This document shows positions 28,083-38,109 of a stretch of 64,000 bases of DNA, piece after piece. The position numbers and the translations under genes were made by a program. This stretch comes from Molossus alvarezi (Eukaryota > Chordata > Mammalia > Chiroptera > Molossidae). The notes beneath the pieces are model-generated. The model did no database searches. It saw only the letters and a list, made by a program, of their open reading frames with translations, and was not told the DNA's origin. Within the stretch, counting starts at the first letter, position 1. Each line of letters begins with the position of its first letter. The stretch is taken from positions 219,182,290 through 219,246,289 of the forward strand of contig CM073885.1 in the NCBI GenBank assembly GCA_037176705.1, read 5' to 3'.

Positions 28083-29794
28083 TTAGATAAGATACCAAAA
28101 ATACAAACAAACAAACAAAAAATAGATAAATAAGACATAATCAAAAGTAAAACCTTTTGTGTTTCAAAGGACACACCAAGACAATGAAAAGCCAACCAAC
28201 AGGAGAAAAAAAATTTTCAAATCATATATTGATAAGGAACTCTTATCTATAATATATAGAGACAAACAACCCAATTAACAATGGACAAAAAATTTGAATA
28301 CATTTGTCTTCAAAGAATACAAATGTCCAATTAGCACATCTTCAGCCATCAAGAAAATGCAAATAGAAATCACAATGAGACTTCCAGTCAAGATATTGCC
28401 ATAGTTAAATCCTCCCACAACCACATCAAAATTACAACTAAACTACACAACAACCATCATTCAAAACTGCCTGAAATCAAGCTGAAGAGAAGTCCTACAA
28501 CAAAATTAAAGAAGGAGCCATGTCAAGACTGGTAGGAGGGGTAGAGGCGCAGATGGGCTGTTCCCAAACCCACATGTGGTGGATAAAAATAAGAAGGGAT
28601 GCCTCAGCTGGGAAGTTCCCCCCTGAGGATTGAGGGGTCCTTGTCCCACTGCAGGCCCCAAGCTCAGGGTTCCAGTGCCAAGAAGAGAAGTCCTGTAGCT
28701 TCTGGATGTAAAAACCAGCAGGGATTGAGACTGAGGGAGGCTGAGACCTCCAGAGTCCCAGGCAGTTCCTCCTAAAGGTCCAGCACAGGAACTTACTTAG
28801 ACTCACACCCTCCAGTCTCCATTGTGGAAGAGGCAGCTTGAAAGGCACCAGAAACATACAGGGAAGAAATGAATTGTTTGGCACTGGGGCAAGAGCTACA
28901 GGGCAACTTTCTCCCAGACAGACATGCTGGTTGAGGCTGTTGTTCCTTTGGTGAGTCCTTCCCCCAAGGGGCCAGCAGACAGCAGCCATATCTGGGACTC
29001 CAGCAACCTGGTTCATACTATTTGCTCCACCCTGGTGATTCACTAAGGCCCTGCCCAACCCAAATTTCAGGCCCACCCAAGCTGTTTGCAGTGGCTTTAC
29101 CATAAGAATGGCTTGTTTTGGCTCCTGTTTCAGATTTTCCTGAATTCTCTCAAAAAGGCAGCATCTGGCCTCAACGAGTCACATACCTCTCACTAAGTGG
29201 CCCCAGGCCCAGCACTAGGAGCAGCCAGCTTTGGTCCACAACTTGTCTTTGCCTGGGCACAAAAAGCAGGACCAGCACAAAAAGCAGCCATCTGCAGATT
29301 GCTTTGTGGCTTATGCCTGGTGGTCTCAGGTAGAACACAGGCAGTGGCTGACCTTACCCCAGAGCCAGCACACCCAGTGGACAGCTTCAGATCATGGCGA
29401 AGCACCACCACCTAACCAGCTCCACCAGCAACACACTCATTGAATGGACTCAGTAGGTACCAGGGCCCTGCTGAAATACATCTTGCTCTGTGTGATGGGC
29501 CCCTGCATAGCTGGGTAATCAGAGGTCAGTGGGCAGTAGATAGAGCCAGCCCTTGCAGCTGATCAGCCAGAGTATATTCCTCCCATTGATGTGCCAACAG
29601 CAATCAAGATTCAATTACAACAGAAGGGTGTGCAGTCCACACAAGGGGTACACCTTGAGAGTGCACCTGGGGTGATCAGAAAGGATGTGCCACTGGGTCC
29701 TACAAGACATCTACTATAATAAGCCACCCTAGGAAGTCTAGGAGACATAGCAAGTCTACCTAATACATAGAAACAAACACAGGAAGGCAGCCAA

Positions 29795-30676
29795 ATGAGG
29801 AGACAAAGAAACATGTTTCAAGTGAAAGAACAGAACAAAACTCGTGGAAAAGAACTAAATGACATGGAGATAAGCAATCTAACAGATGCAGAGTTCAAAA
29901 CACTGGTTATAAGGGTACTCAAGGAACTTAGTGAAGGCCTCAAGAGCATAAAAAAGGACCAGTCAGAAATGAAGGAGGCACTAACTGAAATAAAGAAAAA
30001 TTACAGAGATTTAATAGTAGAGTAGGTAAAGCAAAGAAGCAAACAATCAATTTGAAATATAAAGAAGCAAAAAACATCCAATCAGAACAGCAAAAAGAAA
30101 AAAGAATCCAAAAAATTGAGGATAGTGTAAGAAGCCTCTGGGACAACTTCAAGTGTGCCAACATTCACATCTTGGGGGTGCCAGAAGGAGAAGAGAGAGA
30201 ACAAGAAATTGAAAACCTGTTTGAAACAATAATGGCAGAGAACTTTCCCAACTTGGTGAAGGAAACAGACATACAAGTCCAGGAAGCAAAGAGAGTCTCC
30301 AAACAGGATGAACCCCAAGAGGCCCACACCAAGACACATCATCATCAAAATGCAAAAGGTTCAAAACAAAAAGAGAATCTTAAAAGCAGCAAGAGAAAAG
30401 CAGTTAGTTACCTACAAGGGAGCTCCCATAAGACTGTCAGTTAATTTCTCAAAAGAAACTTTGCAGGCCAGAAGGGGGTGGCAAGAAATATTCAGAGTGA
30501 TGAAAAACAAGGGCCTATAACCAAGATTACTCAACCCAGCAAAGCTATCATTTAGAATTGATGGACATATATAGAGCTTCCTAGACAAGAAAAAGCTAAA
30601 GGAGTTTATCACCACCAATCCAGTATTATATGAAATGTTGAAAGGTCTTCTTGAAGAAAAAGAAGATAAAAAATAA
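29795..30676 (+). pseudogene. HAL1-A ORF1 (L1 ORF1-like protein)
   Basis: It starts MRRQRNMFQVKEQNKT. A coiled-coil-like N-terminus (residues about 20-75) stops at 30023-30025, then the frame continues through an RRM-like block (IHILGVPEGEEREQEIENLF) and the C-terminal domain (KGAPIRLSVNF, LQARRGWQEIFRV), ending at 30674-30676. One in-frame stop, an apparent frameshift near 30300-30310 and a second stop near 30520 break it. The L1-type trimeric RNA chaperone is the obvious relative. Compared with L1-B ORF1 the N-terminus differs strongly. Confidence 0.85.
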
Positions 30677-31016
30677 AAGCAATAAAATGGCAATAAATAC
30701 ATATCTATCAACAACTGAATCTACAAACCAAATGAACAAGCAGAACACAAATAGACTCATAGATACAAAGAACATTTGTTGTTTGCCAGATAGGAAGGGG
30801 GTGGGGGAATGGGTGAAAAAGGTGAAGGGATTAAGAAGTACAAATTGATTGTTAGACTGAGAAATCTCAAAGGGACAGGGGGAAGGGAGGAACAGATAAA
30901 CCAAAGAACTTATGTGCATATATGCATAACCAATGAACAAAGAAAACAATGCTGTGGGGGTGGGGGGAATGGGAACTAGGGTGTCAATAGGGGGAAAAGG
31001 ATAAACATCTGTAATA

Positions 31017-31246
31017 GCCCTGGCCGGTTTGGCTCAGTGGTTAGAGCGTCAGCCTGCAGTCCAGAGAGACCCGGGTTCAGTTCCCACTAAGGGCATGTAC
31101 CTTGGTTGCAGTTTGTCCCCGGCCCTGGTTGGGTAGTGTGGGTGGCAGCCACTTGATGTGTCCCTTTCACATCTATGTTTCTCTCTCTCTCCCACTCTGT
31201 CTGAACAAAAAAATGGAAAAAATATCCTCAGGTGAGGATAAATAAA
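31017..31246 (+). repeat. VES SINE in the 3' end of HAL1-A
   Basis: Starts GCCCTGGCCGGTTTGGCTCA just after the HAL1 terminal word ACATCTGTAATA and ends GGTGAGGATAAATAAATAAA. No convincing TSD is seen because both sides are A/T-rich tail sequence. Confidence 0.92.
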
Positions 31247-31265
31247 TAAATATTAATTAATTAAT

Positions 31266-31268
31266 TGA

Positions 31269-31332
<64 letters not shown>

Positions 31333-31335
31333 AAA
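31266..31335 (+). repeat. (GAAA)n microsatellite in the HAL1-A tail
   Basis: About 17 GAAA units lying inside the TSDs of HAL1-A, so they probably expanded from its A-rich tail. Confidence 0.96.
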
Positions 31336-32109
31336 GAAAACCACAAGGAGATACCAGTTCATACCTACTAGATTGCCTATAATAAAAAAAGACAGATAAT
31401 CAGTGTTGGCAAAGATGTGGAGAAACTGAAACCCTTGCACACTGCTGCTTGAAATAAATTATGATGAAGCAACTCAGGAAAACATAGAATTACTATTTGG
31501 ACCAGCAATTCCACTGCCAGGTATATAACCAGGAGAAATAAAAACATATCTTCACACAAAAACTTATGCATAAGTGTCCACAGCACCATTGTTCATAACA
31601 GTTAAACAATGGAAACAATCCAAATGCCCATCAATTGATGAAGAGATAAACAAAATGTGATGTAGCCATACAATGGAATCTTAGTTCAACAGTAAAAATA
31701 AATGAAATACTGACATTTGCTACTGCATGGATGGACCTTAAAAACCATATGCTATGTGAAAGAGTCCAGTCACAAAAGACCACATATTATATGATCCTAC
31801 TTATATAAAATATAGAATAGGCCAATTTTTAGAGATGGAAAGTAGTGCAATGCTAGCCTAAGGCTGATGTAAGATAAGCTGGAAAAATGAAGAGTGACTG
31901 AATAGATTTTGAGGGGGAAATTATAAAAATTTTCTCAAATTTATTATGGTAATGCTTGCATAACTCTCAATATGCTAAAAAAATTAGTGTATATTTTAAG
32001 TGGCTGAATTGAATGGTATGTTTATTGTATCTTATTGCTACTATAAAATTTTCAATTAAAAATAAAATGCACAAACAGAGAAAAATCAATGAATCCAAAG
32101 CTGCTTTAA

Positions 32110-32337
32110 AAATAAATCAATAGGGTCCGGCTGGTGTGGCTCAGTGGTTGAGAATCAACCCATGCACCAAGAAGCTGCCAGTTTGATTCCTGGTAGGGAC
32201 ACATGCCCAGGTTGTGGTCCCGATCCCCAGTGGGGTCATGCAGGAGGTGGCCAATCAATGTTCTCTCTCACTTCCTCTCTCTCTCAAATTAATACAGGGA
32301 AAATAAATAAATAAATAAAATTAAATAAATCAATAGG
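32110..32337 (+). repeat. VES-type SINE ('ATCAACCC' variant) with perfect TSD
   Basis: Body 32125-32322, head GTCCGGCTGGTGTGGCTC, with GAATCAACCCATGCACCA. TSD AAATAAATCAATAGG at 32110-32124 and 32323-32337. The right TSD copy ends immediately before the 5' start of L1-D. Confidence 0.95.
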
Positions 32338-33176
32338 ATTGGAAAATGGTGGCAGAGTGAATGAAAGCTACACAGACCATCTCCCAGGACCAAACTAGAA
32401 TTACAAAAAAAAAAAAAGACAAATCATTCAGAAAAAACAACTGAAAAGCAGCTGGAGAGAACCCATACAATCAGAAAAAGAAAGAAAATGCCAAATTGAG
32501 CCTGGTAGGAACTGCAGAGACCCACAGACAGCAGTGGAGAGCTGTATTAGTTGAGTGCACTTCCTGCTGAGAAAGTGAGGGTTTTAAAAAGCACCAAGTC
32601 AGCTACAGCCACTCACCTTGGGCTCTGGCAGAGGGAGGGCAAACTGAACTGGAACTGTGTGGAGAGAGTCTGAGGGTCCTGGCACAGGAGAGAGCTGGAC
32701 AGAAGAATACCAGGAGTTTTGTGCTGAATCACTTCCTCACAGGACTGTAGCCATATTACTCAAAAGCCCCTTCACAGAGCTCTGGGGAGAAGCAACGACT
32801 CCTCCCTCTGGAATTCAACACCTGCAGGCAAGGTCAGAGAAATGCAAATTGAGGATCATTAAAATCAAGTGTGATAGCAAGCAAGTGCCCCCACCATTGG
32901 AAATCCTCTTACACCTGAAGGATTTTTCATTCAGCTGAGGGCAACAAATTGAGGCTCATCAAGTAACTGAGACTAATCCCCTCCAGGCAAAAAGCTAGAG
33001 GATAACTGAACCTTTCCTGGGCTTGCAAATCTGCCCAGAAAAGTAAGACTCAACAGTGGTGTTTATGTGGGTCCTCCCACACTCATCCAAACCCAGTAGA
33101 GAGAGCCGCAACCAGCGAAACACCAACACCCACAGGGAAAATTTGGCATGCTTCAAAATCCATGGAGACAGCCAAA

Positions 33177-34026
33177 ATGGTGAAACAAAGAAACAAATAC
33201 CAAATAAAAGAACAAGATAATTCTGCATGAGAAGAAATAAATGACATAAAATTAAGCAAGATATCAGGAAAATTTTAGAGTAATAATTATGAGAAAGCTC
33301 AGCAGCCTGAGTAAAGATATAGAAATATTGAAAACCGACCAATTGGAAATGAAGAATGACATAGCAGAAATAAAGAACACATTAAAAGAAATAATTAGCA
33401 CAGTAAAGGAAGCTGAGGACCGGGTCAGTGAATTAGAAGGCAGGGTAGAAAAAAATCACCCAATCAGAGAACCAAAATGAAAAAAAATAAAAATAAAAAG
33501 CAGTAAGACAGCTTAAGAGAACTGTGGGACAACTGGAAACATAACAACATTCGAATCATAGGAGTTCCAGAAGAAGAAGAAAATGATCAAGGGTTTGAAG
33601 AAATAGTGACAGGAAACTTCTCTAACTTGGTGATGGAAAAAGGCATTTGAGTTCAAGAAGCACAGAGAGCTCTAAGTAAAAAGAACCCAAACAGGTTCAC
33701 ACCGAGACACATAGTAATTAAAATGCCAAAAATTAAAGACAGAGAGAATCCTAAAGGCAGCAAGAGATAAGCAACAGGTTACCTACAAAGGAACCCCCAT
33801 AAGGCTCTCAGCTGACATCTCAACAGAAAAATTAAAGGCCAGAAGGGAATGGCATGAAAAAATCAAGGTCATGAAAAACACGGATCTAAATCCAAGACTA
33901 CTTTATCCAGCAAGGCTATCATTCAAAATAGAAGGTGAAATGAAAAGCTTCCCAGACACAAAAAGGCTAAGGGATTATATTAGCACCAATCCAGCAGTGC
34001 AAGAAATGTTAAAAGGGCTGCTGTAA
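33177..34026 (+). pseudogene. L1-D ORF1, degraded
   Basis: Begins MVKQRNKYQIKEQDNSA and ends at the TAA at 34024-34026. The coiled-coil segment (VKEAEDRVSELEGRVEK) is open at 33289-33480. Two stops lie upstream of it, with frameshifts downstream. The C-terminal ORF1 domain (GTPIRLSADISTEKLKARRE-like) is recognisable near 33790-33860. Confidence 0.85.
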
Positions 34027-36261
34027 TTAGTAGAAAAAATAGGAAGAAAAATATAACCACACTAAACTAAAATGGCAATAAATAAGTACATATCAATAAT
34101 TACCTTAAATGAAATGGATTAAATTCTCCAATCAAAAGACACAATGTGGCTGATTGAATAAGAAAGCATGACTTACATATATGTTGTTTACAAGAGACCC
34201 ACTTCACAACAAAAGACTCACATAGGTTGAAAGTGAAGGGATGAAAAAAAAAATCTTCTGAGCAAATGGAAGGGGAAAAAAAGCTGGTCTAGCAATACTC
34301 ACATCTGATAAAATAGATTTCAAAACGAAGACCATAACTAGAGACAAAGAAGGCCACTACAAAATATTGAAAAGATCTATCCAACAGGAAGATATAACCT
34401 TGGTAAACATATATGCACCCAATATAGGAACACCAAAATATATTAAAAATCTTCTGAAGGAATTCAAAGGAAAAATAAACAGCAATACAATTATTGCAGG
34501 GGACTTCAACACCCCACTGACATCACTGGATAGATCCTCTAGACAAAAAAATTAACAAGGAAACAGAGACTCTAAATAATGCAGTAGATCAAATGGATTT
34601 AATAGATATTTACAGAGAATTACTCCCCAAAACTGCAGAATTTTCATTCTTCTGAAGTGCACATGGGACATTCTCGAACATACACCCTATGTTAGGACAC
34701 AAATTAAGTTTCTACAAGCTCAAGAAGATTGAAATCATATCAAGCATCTTCTCAGATTACAATGGCATAAAACTAGAAATCAATTACAACACATAAAGAC
34801 ATTTGAATATGGAGGCTAAATAGCATGTTATTAAACAATGAATGGGTTACTAAAGAGATTAAGGAAAAAATTAAAAACTTCCTGGAAACCAATGAAAATG
34901 AACACACAACAACACATAATCTATGAGACACAGCAAAAGCAGTCTTCAGAGGGAAGTTCATAGCACTGGAGGCCTGCCTCAAGAAACAAGAAAAATTTCT
35001 AATTGACTTTCTAACCCTACAACTTAAAGAACTAGAAAGTAAACAAAAAGAAAACCCCAGAGCAAGTAGAAGGAATGAAATAGTAAAGGTCAGAGCAGAA
35101 ATAAACGACATAGAAACTAAAAAAACCAAAAACAATTAAAAGATCAATGAAACAAAGAGCTGATTCTTTGAGAAGATAAACAAAACTGCTGAACCCTTAG
35201 CTAGACTCACCAAGAAACAAAACGAGAGGACCCAAATAAACAAAATCAGAAACAAAAGAGGAGAATAACTGACACCACAGAAATACAAAGGATCGTCAAA
35301 ACATACTATGAATAATTATATGCCAACAAATTGGACAGTCTAGGAGAAATGGACAAATTTCTAGAAACACACAGTTTCCCAAAACTGAACCAGGAAGAGA
35401 TAGAAAATGAAAAAACCAATAATAACTAAGGAAATTGAAGATGTAATCAAGAAACTCCCGGCAAACAAAAGCCCAGGCCCAGCCAGCTTCATGGGAAAGT
35501 TTTACTAAACATTCAAAGAAAATCTAATACCCACTCTACTCAAATTATTCCAAAAAATCCAAGAAGTCTTCCAAACTCATTTTATGAGGTCAGCATAATT
35601 CTAATTCCATAACCAGATAAAGACAATACAAAAAAATAAAAACTACAGGCTAATATCCTTCATGAACGTAGATGCTAAAGTCCTTAACAGTTTATTAGCA
35701 AGTCAAATCCAGCAGCACATTAAAAAAAATATTCACCATGACCAAGGGGGATTCATCCTAGGGATGCAAGGCTGGTACAATATCACAAATCAATAAATGT
35801 GATACACCACATAAACAAAATGAAAGATAAAAACCATATGATCATATCAATAGATGCTGAAAAAGTATTTCACAAAACCCATTTCTGATAAAAACGCTCA
35901 GCAATGTGGGAATAGAGGGACCATATATCAACATAATAAAAGCCATATATGAAAATCCTACAGTCAACATCATACTCAATGGGCAGAAACTACAAGCATT
36001 TCCCTTAAGAACAGGAACCAGACAGGGATGTCCACTTTTGCCACTCTTATTTAACATAGTACTGGAAGTCTTAACCACAGAAATTAGACAAGAAGGAAAA
36101 ACAAAAGGGATCCAAATTGGAAAGGAGAAAGTTAAACTGTCATTATTTGCAGATGACATGATATTGTACATAGAAAACCCTAAAGACTCCATCAAAAAAC
36201 TACTAGATTTAATAAATGAATTCAGCAAAGTAGCAATATAAAAAATTAACATCAAGAAATC

Positions 36262-36495
36262 GACAGCATTCTTTTTTCTTAATCCTCACCCGAGGACATT
36301 TTTCGATATTTTGTCCAGATAGAGTGGGAGGGAGAGAGAGAGAAAAAAAAACATCGACGTGAAAGGGACACATCGAGTGGTTGCCACCCACACAACCCAA
36401 CCAGGGCCGGGGACAAACTGCAACCGAGATACGTGCCCTTAGCGGGCCAACTCTCTAACTGCTGAGCCAAACCAGCTAGGGCTGACGGCATTCTT
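36262..36495 (-). repeat. VES SINE lacking box B, minus strand
   Basis: Body 36274-36483. TSD GACAGCATTCTT at 36262-36273 and GACGGCATTCTT at 36484-36495. About 30-40 bp between the TTAGAG head and GCTAAGGGCACG is missing, removing the GGTTCGGTTCC box B. Confidence 0.93.
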
Positions 36496-36708
36496 ATAGA
36501 CCAATAATGAACTCACAGAAAGAGAAACTAAAAAAAAAAATCCCATTTACCATTCCAGCAAAAAAATTAAGATACCTAGGCATAAACTTAACCAAAGAAG
36601 TAAAGGACCTTGTCACAGAAAATTACAGGACATTGAAAAAAAATAGAGGAAGATTTTAAAAAGTGGAAGCATATACTGTGTTCATGGGTTGGAAGAATTA
36701 ACATCACT

Positions 36709-36977
36709 AAAATGTCCATACTGCCCTGGCCAATTTGGCTCAGTGGTTAGAGCATCAGCCTACGGTCCAGAGAGACCCGGGTTTGGTTCCCGCTAAGGGC
36801 ACGTACCTCAGCTGCAGTTTGTTCCCAGCCCTGGTTGGGTTGTGCGGGTGGCAGCCACTCGATGTGTCCCTTTCACATCAATGTTTCTCTCTCTCTCTCT
36901 TTCTCTCTCTCCCTCTTGCTCTAGCTGATCAAAAAATGAGAAAATGTCCTCTGGTGAGGATTAAAAAATGTCCATAC
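36709..36977 (+). repeat. VES SINE with perfect 13-bp TSD
   Basis: Body 36722-36964. TSD AAAATGTCCATAC at 36709-36721 and 36965-36977. Inserted in L1-D ORF2. Confidence 0.95.
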
Positions 36978-38109
36978 CACCCAAAGAAATCTGTAGATTC
37001 AATGCAATACTCTTTAAAATACTAAAGACATATTTCATGGAACTAGAACAAATACCCCAAAAGTTTATATGGACCCAAAAAAGACCTTGAATAGCCACAG
37101 CAATCTTGAAAAAGAACGAAGTAGGAGGGATCACAATACCGGATATCAGGTTATACCACAAAGCCATTGTAATCAAAACAGCCTGGTACTGGCACAAGAT
37201 CAGGCATATAAACGAATGGAACAGAACAGAGCCCAGATATTGACCCAAGACATTATGCTCAATTAATATTTGACAAAGGTGGCAAGAGCATACAGTGGAG
37301 TAAAGACAACCTCTTTAATACATGGTGTTGGGAAACTTGGACAGCCACATGCAAAAAAATGAAACTAGACCACCAACTTACCCCATACACAAGAATAAAC
37401 TCAAAATGGATAAAAGACCTAAATGTGACTTGTGACTCCACAAAAATCCTAGAAGAAAATGCAGGCAACAAAATTTCGGACATCACCTCAATAAATTAAA
37501 AATTGAACTGCCATTTGATCCAGTGATCCCACTTCTTGGAATATATCCTAAGAAGCCTGAAACACTAATCAAAAAATATATGCACCCCTATGTTTATAGC
37601 AGCACTGTTTACTATTGCTAAGACCTAGAAACAGCCCAAGTGTCCATCAATAAATGAGTGGATAAAAAACTGTGGTACATATACACCATAGAATACTATG
37701 CAGCTGTAAGAAGGAAATATCTCTTACCCTTTGAAATGACATGGAGGGAGCTGTAGAGTATTATGCTAAGCGAAATAAGCCAATCAGAAAAAGACAAATA
37801 CCACATGATCTCACTTATTTGGGAATATAATGAACAAAATAAGCTGATGAACAAGCTGTAGACCCAGGGACATAGAAGAAAGGTTCAGACTGACAAACCT
37901 CAGAAGAGGAGGGCAGAGGGATGAAAGAGATAAAACCAAAGAACTTATAAGCATATATGCATAACCAGTAGACATCAATGGACATAGACAACAATGGTGG
38001 GGGAATGAGAGGAAGAATCAGGAGGAAGGTGTCAATGGGGAGAAAAGGAGAAACATCTGTAACAAAAATAAATTAGTAAAAAAACTTGAATAAAAAAGGA
38101 GATAAAAAA

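Larger units (their letters stand above)
28366..31351 (+). mobile_element. Half-L1 element HAL1-A (5'UTR, ORF1, 3'UTR; no ORF2)
   Basis: It begins at 28381 (CTTCCAGTCAAGATATTGCC), the same 5' end as the copies at 55212 and 53387. It has a long 5'UTR (to 29794), ORF1 (29795-30676), a few bases resembling the start of ORF2 (AATGGCAATAAATACATATC at about 30688), then goes straight to an L1-like 3'UTR (30760-31015). No endonuclease, RT or Cys-rich segment lies between. TSD-like repeats GAAATCACAATGAGA (28366-28380) and GAAAACCACAAGGAGA (31336-31351) bracket it. The tail holds a VES SINE and a GAAA tract. It is known as a type (half-L1) but would need L1 enzymes in trans. Confidence 0.88.
27284..32080 (+). 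mobile_element. Old L1 (ORF2 C-terminal half and 3'UTR) split by HAL1-A and a SINE
   Basis: From about 27335 the frame reads like old L1 ORF2 (residues KIAKTILRKKNKIVG). It continues to 28380, is broken by HAL1-A, resumes at 31352 (CCAGTTCATACCTACTAGAT, then GATGTGGAGAAACTGAAACC) and ends in a degraded 3'UTR at about 32080. A VES SINE sits at 27807-28064. Divergence is far higher than in L1-A, B, D or G. Confidence 0.75.
34072..37829 (+). pseudogene. L1-D ORF2, degraded and internally deleted
   Basis: Starts near the ATG at 34072. Endonuclease landmark AGDFNTPLTSLDRSS is at about 34495-34545. The RT block reads [15 protein letters not shown] at about 36145-36190, so the metal-binding F-A-D-D is intact here, unlike in L1-A and L1-B. 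The Cys-rich region is lost in the deletion near 37485. Two SINEs and numerous stops interrupt the frame. Confidence 0.87.
32338..38092 (+). mobile_element. Nearly full-length LINE-1 (L1-D)
   Basis: The 5' start (GGAAAATGGTGGCAGAGTGA at 32342) matches L1-B. 5'UTR to 33176, ORF1 33177-34026, ORF2 from 34072 to about 37829, then 3'UTR and A-rich tail. SINEs are inserted at 36274-36483 and 36722-36964. A deletion of roughly 0.5 kb joins the GNKISDI region directly to the LKIELPFDP region near 37485. The left word ATAAATCAATAGGA and right word ATAACCAATAAAATG (about 38120) may be a diverged TSD in an older L1. Many stops; inactive. Confidence 0.9.

Noticed and set aside
28495..29103. 202-residue minus-strand open frame
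   Set aside because: It lies antisense in the GC-rich 5'UTR of HAL1-A and corresponds to nothing conserved in HAL1-B or HAL1-C.
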